Assembly: GCA_964036195.1 (NCBI GenBank)
Contig: OZ038459.1
Span: 8,615,206-8,679,205, forward strand
Direction: 5' to 3'
Source: Sphaerolaimus hirsutus
Lineage: Eukaryota; Nematoda; Chromadorea; Monhysterida; Sphaerolaimidae
DNA length: 64,000 nt
In this document: positions 46,730 through 60,300 of the stretch, piece by piece
Layout: each line of letters starts with the position of its first letter
How positions within the stretch are numbered: the stretch's first letter is position 1
Notes under the pieces: model-generated
What the model was told of the DNA's origin: nothing
Database searches by the model: none
Seen by the model: only the letters and a program-made list of their open reading frames with translations
Program-made: the position numbers and the translations under genes

Positions 46730-48331
46730 TTCTGGGGGCTGTTTTAAATAAAGTGAGGTCATTTAACAACATTTTCAAAGTTTCATGTTTCGGTACACTT
46801 TTAACAAACAAGGAATTCTGAAAACAAATTACCTAATCAGTAACTGATTAACTAAATAAATAATAAAATAAGACATTAAGATATTCATTATTTCGAACAG
46901 TTCTCTAATTTTCAAGTTTACAGAAAGAAGTTTCAAAGTGATCTTGTGCACAATTTTTCCTGGCTCATTTCCATTACACTTCCCTCCGAAAAATTACACC
47001 TAAATGAGCACTGGATGTTTTTTTGTCGTATCTGGTGTCGGTTTTCACAGCGGGGAGCGTTAAATTTAGATATCGTTAAATTTAAAATCAATTGCTACGG
47101 AATGTTATTGTCACTTTCCTCTGAAGGTCAGTTTCAACGTGTATGGCGATTATTTTTATCGACGTATACTGCACGTTTGCATGTATTTTTATCATGTAAA
47201 TTTACATGTGATGTTTCATGCACGAAAAAAATTATGTCAATTACTCAATGTCAATTATCAAAATTATGTCAATTATGTCAATTACTTGTCAATTATTACT
47301 CAATTATAATTTATGAGTACAAGTTTTGAACGTTACCGAACATTTGCGTTCGGATATAACATTGGCACACAAAAACCAAAATTTCAAAAAATTTGAAAAG
47401 CACATAAATTGTCCTTGAACGCATTTTGGTTTACCGGAATCAGGTTTACGTAAGCTACTGCTGGCGGAGATTTTAACAATGAATCATTCCGGTAATCTCA
47501 AATGCGTTTAACACTGATGTACGAGTTTGCCAAATTTTCAGAATTTTTGCTAGAACCTTGTCTTGTGCTGTCTTGTGTGTGTGCAGAGTACTAACCTATT
47601 TGATTACAAACTGTGACATACCTGAACTGTAAGGGGCAGGCTTATCATTTAAATGTTTTCACCTGAATTTGCGTAAGAACGTAACTTGTAGCTGTGAAAG
47701 TATGGCGAAATATTAATGACCAAAGGGCGTGCCCTAATCTTTCCCATTTTTATACTATTTTACCTAACTCACATCAATTTCTACCTACACCTAAGTTTCA
47801 GGGAAAATACAAGCCTGTACACAATTGGCCTGTAGCCTCCATTTTGGCTATCGACACCATCTTCCTGGCGCTTTCCCACCACTGCAAAAACACAGTCATT
47901 ATCGCTGCTCGCCTGAAGTAGTAAAAATGTTTTCATTAGCATTGAAAAATGGGTGATTTTAAGAAAATATAATTAAACCATAGTCTCAGAAAATCTTCTG
48001 GGAAATAACCTGGGAGAATCTCTCAAAACATAAAATACATTGAATCTCTATAATTGAATAAAGAGAATTTTTTACATTTTTCATAAAAATATGATGAAAT
48101 ATCTCCGGAAACCTGGAAAAACTATTAAAAAAATAAAAGATTTCTTGTATTTACTATTTTTCAACAAAAAAGATCTCCCGACATTTTTAGAACGCTACCT
48201 AATTGCAGTGTAGGTATTTATATTCCAGCGTAAGTAGAAGCAGAAAAAGCGCAGATCGCAACACGTATACATTCACTGCACTCGCCCACCAAATTCAAGC
48301 AGAAAACAAATTCTGTAAATAAGTAAATACG
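46730..48331. other. Region upstream of the SLC13 gene
   Basis: AT-rich. Tandem GTCAATTA words at about 47236-47300. A low-confidence exon at 47805 is listed separately. The SLC13 promoter should lie near 48.2-48.3 kb but no core motif is convincing. Confidence 0.4.
47805..47921 (+). other. Possible isolated terminal exon, function unknown
   Basis: After the acceptor-like CTAAGTTTCAG there is an open frame of about 38 codons (GKYKPVHNWPVASILAIDTI ... AARLK) ending in TAG. It lies about 400 bases upstream of the SLC13 start codon. No matching upstream exon was found and no domain is recognisable; it could be chance. Confidence 0.2.
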
Positions 48332-51300
48332 ATGGGCGACGCGGACACGCAAACACCAATAGAAGATGGGGCGGGCGCGAGCAACCGCCGACCGCGGAAG
48401 GGGCACATCAGGTGCCAGTCCCAGACCCTGTAAAATGCCCTGTAAAATGTCAACTGTCACGCAAAGTGTCAAAAGTCATTTAAAATGCCCGTTTGGCATT
48501 TTATCGGGCATTTTACATGACTTTTGAAACTTTGCATGACATTTTACATTTTACAGGGCATTTTACAGGGTCTGGGACTGCCCCCAGCTACGCGGACAAC
48601 GTGGTCGAGCAGCTCATCGACACCGACAGCTACGCGTCCAGCGAGGCCACCAAGAAAGGTGGGTCGTTGGTTTGGTGTTTTGGCAGTGTGAGGTGTACGT
48701 TTTTGACCCGTGGAGAGAACTTTGAGGGGCTTCAGTCGACGTCAAGTTACATTCGTATAACTTGGCGCAGGATAAATCGGATAACTGTGGTTATTTACAT
48801 GTGTGTCAAACTGTGGTTACATTTTAAGTATTTGTGCAAAGCATGTATGTATTAAGGTATGGTCAGCACGTAATCTTTACAGGTGTTTATGTATACATTG
48901 TATTGTAATGTTTATGCAAACATTTATGAAATTGTTTCGCTGCTTTTCTGTAATGGATTGACAGTTCAGCAACAGTAATCTAGTGTAATTGTAATTAACA
49001 GACAATGCACGTATGGTTTGTCCGTTAATTACAATTACACAAGATTGCCGGTGCTTAACTGCTAACACCATTCCAAAAAACGGCGGTACCATTTCAAAAA
49101 GTTTTATTTTGCTTCTGACATTATACTGGAAACTAATTACATTCACATTCAGTCTATCCCTAAACTGGTCGTTGATAAATTCATTCGAAATCGGTTATCA
49201 ATGTGTATCACTCAGTTGAGTAATACAATACTCGATCAGTACTCATTCAGTTGCGTATACCGTCCGAACAAACCCAGTTTTGATAGGCTGTACATTGATG
49301 GAAAAGTGTTGGAACGCTCTATGGACATCAGTAGCAAACCTTACAATAATCTAATGAGGTATTATCAACTCATCCAGGAAATTAGCGTTTCATTCCAGGC
49401 TAAAATTTTATTTGACTGTTTTGTGAGTTGATCAATAATTCCGGTGAAATCTCAAAATTCCATGGTCCAAATTTCCGCGACTTTCCTAAATATGTATCTA
49501 CTGTGATGTGAGGCAAATAGGTAAACATTTCCATTTCGTTTTTTTCCGAAATGTAGGGTTTACAACATCTACTTGTCACACTTTTCCGTCTCCGTTGAAC
49601 TGACCACTATCAAATACATTCACAATATCAATAGAAACGAATATTTACTACGGTCAAAACGAGTGGATTACTTGCCGATCATGATTTTACAAAGCGACTT
49701 TCTCAAAACACCTCAACATTGGTTGCTACAACGAAAGGCGCTAAAAATGATATTAATAAATATTTTCAAGCTATTTGAATCGAATGCTAGCTACATTTTG
49801 AACGAAGTCCACTGATTTGAGCGAAATTTTATGCCACTTTCACTTCACTGCCGTCTAAATTCTGCTGCTGGTGATGTCTCAAATTTACAGTGCTGAAATG
49901 AGCGCAGCTGCAGCTGCAAATTATGCTGCCTCAAGCGAACTGAGTAAAAACCTTGATCAACATGATATTTACCGATCTTGGAAGACCCTGTCGCAACTTT
50001 ATAATGAAATTGGTACGCTTTTCGATTCACAAAAAGCATTATTACCACGGCTTAAATTCGGTTACATGTGAATCATCTGTCTGGTGGAAAGTGGTGTGAT
50101 GGTGGGAATACATTTCTCCAGGGCCGAAATTCCTACGTTTGAAGATAGATATAAGTAGGTATTTAACCTTACTGTCTTTTGTCAAATTTACCTTAGGTTT
50201 TTGCCATTGAGCAAGTGACTGAACGTTCTGGGTTTTTTCAGCATTGTCAATTGCATGAAAAACACATATAATTATGTATTTGGAACGTTTACCAATGTGA
50301 TTAAACTGTTTAAACAGTCACAACGTAACGGCAGACGAAAAGCTTTATAAATGGCTATTTATTTACATATTCACTTGCAGGGTTATCAAAATCTCAGAAA
50401 AGAATAACAATAAAATAAAAATAAAATGGAAAATTGAAGAATACAATAAAATAAAATAAAATGGAAAATTTCACAATAAAAATAAAAACTGTATAAAAAT
50501 TCGAATTTTTGTAAAATTTTTGTAAAATTGTATACAAATTCATATTTTTGTAAAAATTATATAAAAATTCATATTTTTTGTAAAAAAATTTCAATTCATA
50601 TTTGTTTATAGTTCAACCTGTTCATTCGCGGAGCTGGGGCAGTCCCAAGCCATGTAAAGTTTCAAAATGTCATATGAAATGAAATGGAAAGTGTCAATTT
50701 TCATGAAAATGTTAAGTAAAGTGTAAATTGTCATGACAAATATAAATTAAAGTGGAAACTGTAAAGCAAATTGTATCTAAATCTTATCTTTTGTATCCAA
50801 ATCTTGTTGTTTTTGTAACCAAATCTTATGTGAACATTTGGATACAAAAACATAAGACTTGGATACCAAAATATAAGGTTTGGATACCAAAACATAAGAT
50901 TCAGATACACAATTTACACTCTGCATGACATTTGTCATGACAATTATACTTTGCTTGACATTTGAGATGCCAATTGACTCTTTACTACATTTGTCATGAC
51001 AAGTGACACTTTGCATGATGTTTTACAAATGCGCCCAGCACACTCCAGTAATCCTTCTACTGAAAATGCAAACCATTCTTATCGATAATTGTAACTTAAC
51101 ACTTGCAACTAGCTAACAATACCTACTGCATGCAACTTTTGCAAAGTAATGGAAAAATTTGTCACACGTTTTTCATGTTTAGGTCTAATTATCACATTTT
51201 TCTGACCTTGCATGCAAGATTCTGATTTTTTAGAAAATTTCTGTTAAATTTTTGTAAAATGGTCCATATTATTATTTTATTATTATTTTGGAATAAAATA

Positions 51301-54300
51301 AAATAAAATGAAACAAGAATAAAATTCAAATTAAATACATTTTTATACAATTTGTATACAAATGATTTATATAAAACCAACCCTGTTCACTTGACTAATT
51401 TTTTTGGCAGCAGAGATCAGCAGCCAAATAAACAGACCGAAATGGTCACGTAAATAGTGGCATTAATACGTCGTACTTATTCACATTTCTCATTTTTTGC
51501 AAAGTCCTTATCATTGCACGAAATACATCATTATCAGCTCATTAACGTTCAGATGGTTTGTTTTTTCATTATTTTTCAAATATGATTACGTAATGTTGTG
51601 AAAACAAACTCGCAGAAATGGCATTGAAATGGTTCCAAAGATTCTGGAAATGGATAGTGATTGTGGTGACGCCGCTCGCGGCGCTCCCATTGGTTTTCAG
51701 TGTGGGCACAATGGTGAGTCTCCCCGGGGTATTGGGCCTCCACATTGAACCCACACACACACACTAGTTGACATCGCAAATTCATGCCAACTGAATGTCA
51801 ACTAAATAACACAAAAAAAAACTTTTAAAGCAGACATTTTACAGAAAGAATGAAAATTAAGTCTCATGATATAAAATTAACAATGCTTTTTTATTTATAT
51901 AACGTCCTTAATTTGAAATCACATATTAGGTTGTAAACTAAATAACCTTAATTTTTTTGCGATTTCACATTCATGCGCCACATTCTGTTGTACATTGGCG
52001 GATATTAGTGCCGTTTGAGTATGTTGGGGTTTGGGGTTGGGGCTATGGCGAAATCTTTTTGTTTCCTCGAATAATCCCCCAGTCCCGAGATAAGGGGAGT
52101 CTATAACAAGGTGTCATTTTGAACGGCTGATCTGGACGTTGGGCGGATCTTTTGAAGCTCCGTACATCATCCATTTCTGGACCAATCTGGGTCGATCAAC
52201 GCTTAAAATGATCACAATAAACTGGAGATGCCACTGTAATCTTCAGATCATCTGTACATTTAATCAGATTTCCCATACAAGAAAAAATTGCGAACTCTTG
52301 TATGAAATTATCATTTTGAAAATGCATAGAGATAACCTGAGCATCACCATGGGATCTCCAGGTTATTGAGATCATTTGAAGTGTTCATCGGTGAAAATCG
52401 GCTGAGAAACGGATTTGGAGTTTTGACATTGCACACATCATTCTTCATGCGGTTATTTATGTGGATGGGAGGCGAAAGTTTGAAGTGCTATAACTTTTTA
52501 TTGGAAAGAGATATTGAACTCATTCTTTTGGTATACGACTTCTTGTGGTGTAAAGTAAACGATAGCATGTTCAGTTAACTTTATTTTACTCGTCTAAAAA
52601 CCGGTCAAATCGGCATAAGGAATTCTGGCATCACCAATACGACCTCAAAAATAGAATCTGATGGTTGTCCCGATCATTTTAAGTGTTAAACGGTCCAAAT
52701 TGGCCTAGAAATGAATGAGTTATTAAGCTTCTAACTCAATCAGCAAGATCGGCAATGCAAAATGACCATGTTTTTATAGACCCCCCTTATCTCGGGACTG
52801 GGGGATTATTCAAGGAAACAAAAAGATTTTGTCATAGCCCCAACCCCAAACCCCAACATACTCGAACGGCATTTATATCCGCCAATGTACAACAGAATGG
52901 GACGCATGACTGTGAAATCGTAAAAAAATTAAGGTTATTTAGCTTACAACCTAATAATTAACCAAAATTTAGTTGAATCTAATTGACACAAATTTTGATG
53001 TCAGCTAGTATGTGTGTGTGAGCCCATCACAGTTGTTAAAATACCGGTATTTTTGGAAAGCGTAAGCGTAAGCGTAAATACACTTTCCAAACTTTGAGTG
53101 TGGATACTAAAAGCGTAAGGTATTTTTTAAATACCTAGGAAAGCGTAAAATAAAGCGTAAGCGTAAAAAAATGTCAAGGAGTTTGTTCTCAGTGGATTCG
53201 TTCAAAATCAAGCTTTCAGCGACATTTTCAGATGTCTACTTGGTAGTCTGCCCTTAGATGTTGTTAGCACTTAATCGACAGCGACAGTTAATAAATTTTC
53301 ATTTCCGCACTCAGACTTTATGCTGTACATTTTTGCGATGTATTTATACCTAATTCTCATAAATGCTTACCGCATTTCGTCTAATAGCGTAAACGTAAGA
53401 TACACTTATGTCATCTTCATTTTCGAACTCAGACGTCGGGCATTTTCAGCCACAAAATTTCTATTCTGAAGCCATTCCATCTAAATCCATTTTAATATTT
53501 TGCCCGATGACACAGTATAAAAGAGATATTCATATTGCGACACAATTTGTACATGTGTCGTTATTTCCAGTGCATTACTGCACACATGCAGTCTTTTTTG
53601 TATACAGTTTCGTTCACTTTTTTGTACTTTTTACACTTTTTACAAAAGCATAAAACCGGACTATGTGAAAAACGTTTTTACGCTTTTAGTACCCAGGTAT
53701 TTCGGCCGGGAAAGCGTAATAAAGTGTACGGGTATTTTATGAAAGTGTAAGCGTAAGCGTAAGTATAAATACCCATTTACCCGGGTATTTCGGGTAAGCG
53801 TAAATACGCTTTCGCAACTCTGAAGCCCATTGCAACTCCAAAAAACTTTACATACTGAGTGCTGGTTGAATTTCGTTGTCAGGAAGCGCGTTGCGGCTAC
53901 GTGCTGATCGTGATGGCAGTTTACTGGATGGCCGAGGTGATGCCCATCGCCGTGACCGCCCTCATGCCGGTGTTCATGTTCCCGCTGCTGTCCATCTTGA
54001 GCGCGGCCCAGACGAGTTCCAACTACCTCAAGGTAGATATGTACAAACATACCGTATTTCCTCGAAATACCCCCCCCCCTCAAAATGGGCACTATGAATT
54101 TGTGGTCTGGGAAATGCATAACAGACGTTCAAAACACTTACTGTGTTATGTTTGAACATCGTTTATACCATCGACTTCCTTATATAAGGCTGTAAAAACT
54201 TATAAATGGTGGTTATTGTTGCATTTTTCACGTTTTTCTCTCAAAATTTTCACTCTGAAAAAATAAACCCCCCGGGGGGTAATTCGAGGAAATACGGTAG

Positions 54301-57300
54301 ATAGATACTCTGAAAAACTCAAAGCAGAATAGGAAATGTATGAATGGAGACTGATCAAACGTACTTGTGCTGTGCGTAAGCTTGGTATATTCACCTCAGC
54401 GACTTTACACCTCGCACGCATGGTTTACGCTGGAAGCATGCCAACGATATACAAATCATGTGATTTCTATAAAAACAGGAAAAATTGTTTCCTTTATGTA
54501 GAGGAACTTTTTATAAATAGAAAAATAAAGGTGCTTTTTTGCTAACGTAGGTATTCACAACAATTTTTTTCACCATTTTTATGAAAATCGCATGCTTTAA
54601 TCATCATTGGCACGGTTCGAACGCGAGACACAAATAACTACCGTATTTCCTCGAAATACCCCCCGGGGGGTGATTGTTTCATAGTGCTCCCGAGGGGGGG
54701 GGGGTTAAACGAGGGGGGGGGTATTTCGAGGGGTGGGGGTATTATTTCACAGGAAATTTTTTGAAATCCTAGTACAAAATCGTGGTTTGTGATGTGCGCT
54801 GGGGTAGAAAAATGCATCAATAACTGACATGTATCAACTCCTGTATACTAATATTAGTACGCAGATGGTATAAACACTGTTTTAACGTGATTCCAACATT
54901 GTTTTCACGTGTGTTCTACACTACGCAGAACACAAACTGCAGTATTTGTCATCTACGTTCTCTTTACACTCAATCTGGGGGGGGTGTTTCGAGGGGGGGT
55001 GATTGTTGCATGGTGGTCTCGAGAGAGGGGGTCAAACGAGGGGGGGTATTTCGAGGGGGGGGGTATTTTGAGGAAATACGGTAGGTATGCGCGCAAAGTG
55101 TGATGTGACTGAAGTAGGTACCTATACACGTGGTCACGAATGTCACGCAGGACACCAACTTCCTGTTCATGGGCGGGCTGATCATGGCGCTGGCGGTGGA
55201 AGAGTCGAACCTGCACACGCGCATCGCCCTGCGCGTCCTCCTGCTGGTGGGCGCAGAGCCGCGCTGGCTGCTCGCCGGCTTCATGGCTGTCACCGCCTTC
55301 CTGTCAGTGCGGCGCATGGGGGCCACGCACACTAGTTGACATTGTGAAAGATGTCAACTAAAAAACAAAGAACAATTTGAAGCATCACACTTCACAGGAA
55401 CAACGAAAATTAAGTGTCGCGATATAAATTTAAGTATACTCGACGGACCGCGTGCTATGCATTTTTCTGAAGGAAACACTCCATCATGACGTCATCATTA
55501 ATGAAAAAAAATAATTGCAGCAAAAAAAAGAAAAAACATGACGGGAAAAGCATTCCTCGTTTGTACGCGACTCCGCCTTTTTCTTTTTTTAAATATTTTT
55601 CTTTTTGTGAAAGTGTATACAGGTATATAGTGTATCCAGCTCGCGAGTTATCCACCAAGACATAAAAAAATTTTGGGCGCATACTTTGCGGTCCGCCGAG
55701 TATATGCTCTAAATGTCACAAAGTAAAGTTAAAATCACACAATTAACCAAAATTTAGTTGACACGAATTTTTATGTCAACTAGTTTGCGCGGGCCCACAC
55801 AAACAGTTAGCGGTGCAACCGCAACATACAATCGAGTGACCCAACCGCGCGCAGGAGCATGTGGATCAGCAACACCGCCACCACCGCCATGATGGTGCCC
55901 ATAGCGCTCGCAGTGCTGGAGAACCTCAGATTGGCGCAGTCGCGCGGCGCAGAGTCGGATGAGGAGAACAGCGACGCGGACACGGCCACCAAGAACTCGG
56001 ACACGCCTAGGATCGAAGTGTCCAGCGTACAGAAGACAAGCTCGCCCAGGTGCCAGTCCCAGACCCTGTAAAATGCTCTGTCAAATGTAAAATGTCACGC
56101 TAAGTGTCAGAGGTCATGTAAAATGCCCTGCAAAATGGCAACTCGGTTGCCATTTTGCAGGAAATTTTACATGACTTTTGCCACTTTGCATGACATTTTA
56201 CAGGGTCCGGGACTGCCCCCAGACGCAGCGGCAAACAGGGGCACTTCAGTCGTACAGCCGACGAACTGCAGGCACCGCCGCACCGATCCAGGCAGATGAG
56301 CCGTATCGAGCAGGACTACGAAGCTAATATCACGTGAGTTACATTCAACTGGAAAGGCGCGCCACACAAAGCACTTGAAAACAGTCATAACTAGAAGTCG
56401 AAAGTCACAACTAGAAGTGCATTCGAACGTTTTTAGTTGTGAAAAAGAAGGCCACCATTAGGGTGTCAACTTTCCGTTTCCGTTTTCCGTTTCCGCAGGA
56501 AAATTTTTTACCTTTCCGTTTTCCGTTTTCCGGCAGCCAAAAATTTTTTACCTTTCCGTTTTCCGTTTTCCGGCAGCTGACAAATTTTTACCTTTCCGTT
56601 TTCCGTTTTCCGGCAGCTGAAATTTTTTTACCTTTCCGTTTCCGTTTTTCCGGCCCATTTTTCCATTTTCCGGCTGAAAAATTTTTACCTTTCCGTTTCC
56701 GTTTTACCAGCCCATTTTTCCATTTTCTGGCTTGATTTTCAGTTTTCTGATATTTTTCCATTGTTTTTCCAATCTGTATTTATCTTCAATTGGCTCATCC
56801 CATTGTGTTGTTTTTGTCTCTTGGAGCAGCATTGACAACTGGGATTTCAGGGTCAGTGAAACAGGTGCTGTGAACCCAATTGAGTCATATGCTGACACCA
56901 ATAATTGTTTCAAGTTTCGTCTGGTTGGTGTTGTGATGCTGTCAATTTGCAATTTTGGTGTTGATATTGCCAGCATGTCCGTTCGGTGATTTTATTTCAT
57001 GCCCATTACTGCGACAATTTTATTCACCTTTGGACTCCTGTCGTTTTCTGCTATTTCATTCATGACTGATCTGGAGTTTGACAGCCATTCCCTCATGTTC
57101 ATAGAACATTGGTTAAATAAAGCTTTGACTTTGTAATATAGTTCTAAAGCTTCAACTTCATTCGTGACACTCATGATGAAGTTATCGACGTAAATGTTGT
57201 TTATTATCATCACCAACTGGTTTCGTTCCCCTTCATTTTCTTCATATTCATTCATGTTGTTTATTGTCACATTTAAATGGTATTTTATGACTGCTCCCAA

Positions 57301-60300
57301 AATTGCTGGGCTGCAGACAAGTCCAAACAGTACGTGTTTAAAACGAAGTACTATTAAGTTATTTTCAGTTACTGGTTTTGAGTAGGGTGTCAAATTTCCG
57401 TTTCTGTTTTCCGTTTCCGCCTTTCCGCAGGAAAATTTTTTACCTTTCCGTTTTCCGTTTTCCGGCAGCCGAAAAAATTTTACCTTTCCGTTTTCCGTTT
57501 TCCGGCAGCCGAAAAATTTTTACCTTTCCGTTTTCCGTTTTCCGGCAGCTGAAAATTTTTTACCTTTCCGTTTCCGTTTTTCCGGCCCATTTTTCCGTTT
57601 TCCGGCTGAAAAATTTTTACCTTTCCGTTTCCGTTTTACCAGGCCATTTTTCAATTCTCTGGCTCGATTTTCAGTTTTCTGGCATTTTTCCATTGTTTTT
57701 TCAATCTGTATTTATCTTCAATGGGCTCATCCCATTGTGTTGTTTTTGTCTCTTGGAGCAGCATTGACAACTGGGATTTCAGGGTCTGAAACAGGTGCTG
57801 TGAACCCAATTGAGTCATATGCTGACACCAATAATTTATTCAAGTTTCGTCTGGTTGGTGTTGTGATGCTGTCAATTTGCAATTTTGGTGTTGATATTGC
57901 CAGCATGTCCATTCGGTGATTTTATTGCATGCCCATTACTGCAACAATTTTATTCACCTTTGGACTCCTGTGGTTTTCTGCTATTTCATTCATGACTGAT
58001 CTGGAGTTTGACAGCCATTCCCTCATGTTCATAGAACATTGGTTGAATAAAGCTTTGACTTTGTAATATAGTTCTAAAGCTTCAACTTCATTCGTGACAC
58101 TCATGATGAAGTTATCGACGTAAATGTTGTTTATTATCATCGCCAACTGGTTTCGTTCCCCTTCATTTTCTTCATATTCATTCATGTTGTTTATTGTCAC
58201 ATTTAAATGGTATTTTATGACTGCTCCCAAAATTGCTGGGCTGCAGACAAGTCCAAACAGTACGCGTTAATAATGAAGTACTATTAAGTTATTTTCAGTT
58301 ACTGGTTTTGAGGCATCTTTCAGTCAGAAAAATCATGTGTAGTCTCTAGCTTGGTCATGCAATCCTATTTGCAAAAATGCCTTTTCATTATCGGCAATTA
58401 ATGCTAGATTGCCTGCCCTGAACCTCAGGAGTAGGCCCAGTGCTATTGGTGTTCTAATTGGTCCTCTAAAAAGGCACTCATTGAAACTGGGCTTACCTGC
58501 CGACCCATTGTACATGATTCTGCATGATGTTGATTTGCCCGGCATGATTACTGGCTGGTGTGGCAGGTAATGAATCCCCTTGTTGTCTGTTTTGTCGTCA
58601 CAGATCTCAATTATTCCCTTTTCTAGTTGGTCGTCCAAAACTTTCCGGTATTGTTCGAATAAGTTTGGATCTTTGTTGAATCTTCTTATCAGTGATTTAA
58701 ACCACACCAAGGCTTCTGCTTTTCCCGTGGGCAGGTCACTGATACTCTCTTTATACGAGCAGTCAATATAGTATTGTTTGTTGTTGTTGTTGAATTTTAT
58801 GCTATTTATTATCATCTCCTCTGCAATGTTGTCATCAATTGCATAGGGGTCATCAGTGATTCCCACTGCTTCTAGACTGTGAAATTGTCATAGTGTTTCC
58901 TTTCCTATGGCCACTATGGCTACTTTTTGATGATTTTTTGTTGGTTCAGTTAAGCTTGAACTACAAGTGATCTTACAGGCATGATCCATAGTTGCAGAAT
59001 GTACAGCTACCACAATCAAAGCCAAACAGGCAAACCTGCATGCAGGTTTTCCTTCTGCAAATGTGTCTATTAGCGTGCTCATTTCACTTTATTTTTTTCC
59101 GTTTCTGTGAAAATTTTGCTTTCCGTTTTCCGTTTTCCGGCATTTCATTTTTCCGTTTTCCGTTTTCCGGCCGACAATTTTTTTTTACCTTTCCGTTTTC
59201 CGTTTTCCGCTGAGTGAAATTTTTTTACCTTTCCGTTTTCCGTTTTCCGGTAGAAATTTTTTTTTTACCTTTCCGTTTTCCGTTTTCCGTAAAGTGAAAA
59301 AAATTTACCTTTCCGTTTTCCGTTTTCCGTAAAAAAATTTTTTTGACACCCTAGTTTTGAGGCATCTTTCAGCCAGAAAAATCATGTGCAGTCTCTAGCT
59401 TGGTCATGCAATCCTATTTGCAAAAATGCCTTTTCAATATTGGCAATTAATGCTAGATTGCCTGCCCTGAACCTCAGAAGTAGGCCCAGTGCTAATGGTG
59501 TTGTAATTTGTCCTCTAAAAAGGCACTCATTGAAACTGGGCTTACCTGCCGACCCATCGTACACGATTCTGCATGATGTCGATTTGCCCGGTGTGATTAC
59601 TGGCTGGTGTGGCAGGTAATGAATCCCCTTGTTATCTGTTTTGTTGTCACAGATCTCAATTATTCCCTTTTCTAGTTGGTCGTCCAAAACTTTCCGGTAT
59701 TGTTCAAATAAGTTTGGATCTTTGTTGAATCTTCTTATCAGTGATTTAAACCGCACCAAGGCTTCTGCTTTTCCTGTGGGCAGGTCACTGATACTCTCTT
59801 TATATGGCCAGTCAATATAGTATCGTTTGTTGTTGTCATTGAATTTTATGCTATTTATTATCATCTCCTCTGCAATGTTGTCATCAATTGCATAGGGGTC
59901 ATCAGTGATTCCCACTGCTTCTAGACTGTGAAATTGTCATAGTGTTTCCTTTCCTATGGCCACTATGGCTACTTTTTGATGATTTTTTGTTGGTTCAGTT
60001 AAGCTTGAACTACAAGTGAAGTTACAGGCATGATCCATAGTTGCAGAATGTACAGCTACCACAATCAAAGCCAAACAGGCAAACCTGCATGCAGGTTTTC
60101 CTTCTGCAAATTTGTCTATTACCGTGCTAATTTCACTTTATTTTTTTTCTGTTTCCGTGAAAATTTTGCTTTCCGTTTTCCGGCATTTCATTTTTCCGTT
60201 TTCCGTTTTCCGGCCGACAATTTTTTTTTACCTTTCCGTTTTCCGTTTTCCGCTGAGTGAAATTTTTTTACCTTTCCGTTTTCCGTTTTCCGGCAGAATT

